From the NCBI RefSeq assembly GCF_028765165.1, contig NZ_JARADB010000001.1, positions 1,860,001 through 1,924,000 on the forward strand: 64,000 nt of DNA. The letters are read 5' to 3'. A program made the position numbers and the translations under genes. Below, piece by piece: positions 61,057 to 64,000 of the stretch. Below the pieces are notes generated by a model. It had not been told where the DNA came from and made no database searches. It saw nothing but the letters and a program-made list of their open reading frames with translations. Position 1 is the stretch's first letter; each line of letters opens with the position of its first letter. The stretch is from Paenibacillus sp. MAHUQ-63 (GTDB lineage: Bacteria > Bacillota > Bacilli > Paenibacillales > NBRC-103111).

Positions 61057-63843
61057 TCAGCCTGTATTTCTCAGACCTGCTGCAATGCCGTTGATCGTAA
61101 GCAGAACTTCACGCAGCAAGATCGCATCGTCCTCGTTGTTCTCACGCAGCGCGCGGAGCTCTGTCAGCAGTTCGACCTGCATATAGCTCAGCGGATCAAC
61201 GTAAGGGTTACGCAGGCGGATGGATTCTTGAATAACAGGAACGTTATCCAGAATCTCTTGTTGTCCTGTGATTTGCAAAATAATCGAGGACGTTAATTCA
61301 TACTCTTCCCGAATCAGGTTGAAAATACGCTCTGCGATTTGCGATTCCTTCACCAGGTTGCCGTATTCCTTGGCAATTTGGAGATCGGCTTTGGCAAGCG
61401 CCATCTGCAGATTGTCAATCATCGTACGGAAGAATGACCATTCTTCATACATTTCTTTCAAGGTTGCCAGGTTAGCTGAATTCCCTTGATAGAAGCTTTG
61501 CAGCCCCGTGCCAGCCGCATACCATGCAGGCAGTAAATAGCGGGTTTGCGTCCATGAGAACACCCATGGAATTGCGCGCAGATCTTCGAATCTGTCGCTG
61601 TTTTTGCGTTTGGACGGACGGGAACCGATATTGAGCTCGCCGATCTCCGGAAGCGGTGTGGACTCCTTGAAGAACGTCAAGAAATCCTCATCACGGAAAA
61701 TAAGATCCTGATACTTCGTCTGCGCTTGCTCCGAAATGCCGCGCATAATGGTCTCCCACTTATCTTCCTGCGGAAGCCTTTGCGGCGAGCGAGACAGTTT
61801 GGATGCGGTAATCAGCGCAAATGTCGCCTGTTCCAAGCTCCGGTAAGCAATGCCTTGCAGCGAGTAACGGGAAGACAGCACTTCGCCTTGCTCCGTAATC
61901 TTAATGCCGCCGCCCAGCGTCTCTACCGGCTGCGCGAGGATACTGCGGTTCAGCGGCATGCCTCCGCGGCCTAATGCGCCTCCGCGGCCATGGAAGAACT
62001 TCAGCTTCACGCCGAACTTACGGGCCGCTTCCGTGATGTCCTGAAGCGCCATACGCAGCTCCCAGTTCGCCGTGATCACACCGCCATCTTTATTGCTGTC
62101 GGAGTACCCGAGCATGATTTCATGCAGCTGTGTGACCGGGTCAAGGCTTGCTCGGTAAGCAGGGATCGCCAGCAGCGTGCTCATGATGCCTGGAGCCGCG
62201 TGCAAGTCGTCGATCGTCTCGAACAACGGGACGGACTGCAGGGTGCTTGTGACGGTGCCGTCGCTCTCTCTGCGGTACAAGCCGGCTTCTTTGGCAAATA
62301 CAACAACTTCAAGGAGATCGCTTGCTCCTTGCGTCATACTAATGAGGTAGCTGTTGATGCAGTTGCGTCCGAATTCCTTCTGCGCTCTGCCAACCGTACG
62401 GTATACGTCCAGGCACTCCTGCGTACCTTCGGAGTAATCCAAATACGTAGACGTAATAGGTCTTGGATCATTCAGCACTTCGGTCAGAAGCGCAATTTTC
62501 TCTTCTTCCGTCAGCTTGCTGTAATCGTTCGTAATGCCCATTTTGGCCAAAATCTCCGTCATCGCAGCTTCATGCTCTTTGCTATGCTGACGAATGTCCA
62601 GAGCGGCTAAGTGGAAGCCGAAAAGCTCAACTTGACGAATCAATTTCTTCGTATATTTGTCAGCGACATAATCCGCAAAGTGGGATCTCAAGCTCGCGTC
62701 GATAATATGCAGGTCGGCGATAAGCTCGTCTGGGCTGTTGTATTTCTGGCTGGCAGGTATGTTCGGGTTGCCTGTATTGTGTACTTTCTCGATCATGTAC
62801 GTTGTCTTGATGCGGTACGGCTCTTTCTCGTTCCGCCATACATCTTGGACATTACCGAGCGCTTCGCGGTCTTGCTGAATCGATGCCAGCAGCGCATCGC
62901 TTACCGTCACAATATTTTTGCTGAAGCTCATATGCTCCAACGTTTCCTTCAGTACTTCTTCATACTTCTGTAGAGCGAGTTGACGGTGCAGCCCCAACGT
63001 CTCCCAAGTCACATTCGCTCTAACGGACGGATTGCCGTCGCGGTCTCCGCCGATCCATGAACCGAATTTCAAGAAAGACGGTACATGCCATTTCTCCTGC
63101 GGATAGTATTTGTTCAAGCAGCGCTCGAGCTCGTGATAAATCTCCGGCAAGACGTCGAATAACGTTTCGTCGAAATAATACAAACCGTTGCGAACCTCGT
63201 CGATAACTGTCGGCTTACGGTCACGCAGCTCATCCGTTTGCCATAGGTTGAGTACTTCCCCAAGCAGCTTCTCACGCAATTGCTCGCGCTCGCGTGCCGT
63301 CAGCATCGGGTTATCCAGCTTCATCATATCCTCGGAAATGCGCAGGTTAATATCTAACACCGCTCTACGCATCGCTTCCGTAGGATGTGCTGTCATGACA
63401 AGCTCCAAGGAAATGGACTTCAGAATTTCTTGTACTTCTTCATAGGGTGTATCGTTGTTCTTAAGCTCTTGAACAATGCTTTCAATAGAACCAGGTTGAA
63501 CGGATTCTCCGGATGAGCGCTCATAATCTCTTTTGCGACGAATCCGATGGTTTTGCTCGGCAATGTTAACGAGCTGGAAGTATATAGCGAAAGCCCGGAT
63601 CACTTGATGACGAATTTCTGGATCTAGCGAAGAGATCGTATGCTTAAACTCATCATAAATTTCGATGACATAGGTTGCTCTTAAAGATTTACTCATCTCG
63701 CGAATTTTCTCAACAACATCCAGCAGATCATTGCCACCTTGGTGAACAAGCACTTCACCCAAGATGTGCCCCAAGAAACGTACGTCCCTGCGGAGCAGAT
63801 TATTCGTGCCTTGCTTCTGTAGGCCGACTACATTCTCTATCAT
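61057..63843 (-). CDS. ppc: Phosphoenolpyruvate carboxylase
   Basis: About 928 residues, full length. The catalytic histidine motif is ELVMTAHPTEAMRR (about 150), GSWIGGDRDGNPSV is near 263, LGYSDSNKDGG near 585, FFHGRGGALGRGG near 625 carries the mobile loop, and the protein ends in RNTG, the conserved C-terminus that reaches the active site. It adds bicarbonate to phosphoenolpyruvate to make oxaloacetate. ATG at 63843 follows AGGTGGAG. Single gene; the last 150 bases of the window hold its leader and the start of a neighbour's terminator-like sequence (AAAAAAAGAGCC at about 63970). Confidence 0.97.
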   Translation of the reverse strand: MIENVVGLQKQGTNNLLRRDVRFLGHILGEVLVHQGGNDLLDVVEKIREMSKSLRATYVIEIYDEFKHTISSLDPEIRHQVIRAFAIYFQLVNIAEQNHRIRRKRDYERSSGESVQPGSIESIVQELKNNDTPYEEVQEILKSISLELVMTAHPTEAMRRAVLDINLRISEDMMKLDNPMLTAREREQLREKLLGEVLNLWQTDELRDRKPTVIDEVRNGLYYFDETLFDVLPEIYHELERCLNKYYPQEKWHVPSFLKFGSWIGGDRDGNPSVRANVTWETLGLHRQLALQKYEEVLKETLEHMSFSKNIVTVSDALLASIQQDREALGNVQDVWRNEKEPYRIKTTYMIEKVHNTGNPNIPASQKYNSPDELIADLHIIDASLRSHFADYVADKYTKKLIRQVELFGFHLAALDIRQHSKEHEAAMTEILAKMGITNDYSKLTEEEKIALLTEVLNDPRPITSTYLDYSEGTQECLDVYRTVGRAQKEFGRNCINSYLISMTQGASDLLEVVVFAKEAGLYRRESDGTVTSTLQSVPLFETIDDLHAAPGIMSTLLAIPAYRASLDPVTQLHEIMLGYSDSNKDGGVITANWELRMALQDITEAARKFGVKLKFFHGRGGALGRGGMPLNRSILAQPVETLGGGIKITEQGEVLSSRYSLQGIAYRSLEQATFALITASKLSRSPQRLPQEDKWETIMRGISEQAQTKYQDLIFRDEDFLTFFKESTPLPEIGELNIGSRPSKRKNSDRFEDLRAIPWVFSWTQTRYLLPAWYAAGTGLQSFYQGNSANLATLKEMYEEWSFFRTMIDNLQMALAKADLQIAKEYGNLVKESQIAERIFNLIREEYELTSSIILQITGQQEILDNVPVIQESIRLRNPYVDPLSYMQVELLTELRALRENNEDDAILLREVLLTINGIAAGLRNTG

Positions 63844-64000
63844 AACTCTCCACCTCATCTATTCACTATGTTGCATTAATGCTTCTCTCTATAAAAGCTA
63901 GACGTTAGAAAAACTCATTTCAGAATATTTTACCACAAACCGCCCGCGGCACATAGTCTTAAAATAAAAAAAGAGCCTATAATGGCGTGGTAATTTATGT

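Overview
The window looks like chromosome of a Paenibacillus-type Firmicute. The evidence is a GC content near 50 to 55 percent, strong AGGAGG ribosome sites with several TTG and GTG starts, paired YesM/YesN two-component systems beside CUT1 sugar transporters that lack their own ATPase, a SigW/RsiW pair, RNase J, cdaA-cdaR-glmM-glmS, and a glmS ribozyme. No phage, insertion sequence, tRNA, rRNA or CRISPR array was seen. Most genes lie on the minus strand.

Layout. 1-4.8 kb: an orphan OmpR-type regulator, a degenerate Ppx/GppA-like protein, a quinone-oxidoreductase-like enzyme and RNase J. 4.8-5.4 kb: non-coding DNA with a decayed tandem repeat and a 190-bp dispersed element. 5.4-17.0 kb: a potassium uptake block read right to left: kimA, then a KdpE-box promoter, a 28-residue membrane microprotein, kdpF, kdpA, kdpB, kdpC, a protein made of two fused KdpD sensor modules without a kinase, the separate KdpD-type kinase, and kdpE. 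17.2-32.2 kb: an AraC regulator, then a sugar locus with YesMN, two permeases and a lipoprotein, and upstream of it a six-gene operon (enolase-superfamily dehydratase, Zn dehydrogenase, three SDRs, sugar isomerase/epimerase) ending in a GH4 glycosidase. 32.4-38.7 kb: SDR/TetR pair, two more TetR regulators, an old yellow enzyme, an MFS carrier and a small membrane protein. 38.8-52.7 kb: a second CUT1/YesMN operon, a broken chemotaxis receptor, a GH110-like beta-helix protein with an orphan binding lipoprotein, and a divergent third YesMN pair. 52.7-63.8 kb: glmS with its ribozyme, glmM, cdaR, cdaA, rsiW, sigW, an EamA transporter and phosphoenolpyruvate carboxylase.

How it fits together. The c-di-AMP synthase CdaA and two potassium systems known in other Firmicutes to respond to c-di-AMP (KimA and KdpD) lie in one 53-kb stretch. 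The sugar loci look like glycan scavenging units: lipoprotein capture, import by MalFG-type permeases driven by an ATPase encoded elsewhere, intracellular hydrolysis (GH4, GH110-like), and for the first locus oxidation plus dehydration of the released sugar. cre-like sites at the lipoprotein promoters suggest CcpA control.

The least explained items are the double KdpD sensor with reciprocal motif loss, the 28-residue protein before kdpF, two copies of a 190-bp intergenic element carrying four 21-nt palindromes at conserved spacing, and a second element of similar layout built from TAACGGACAC arms.
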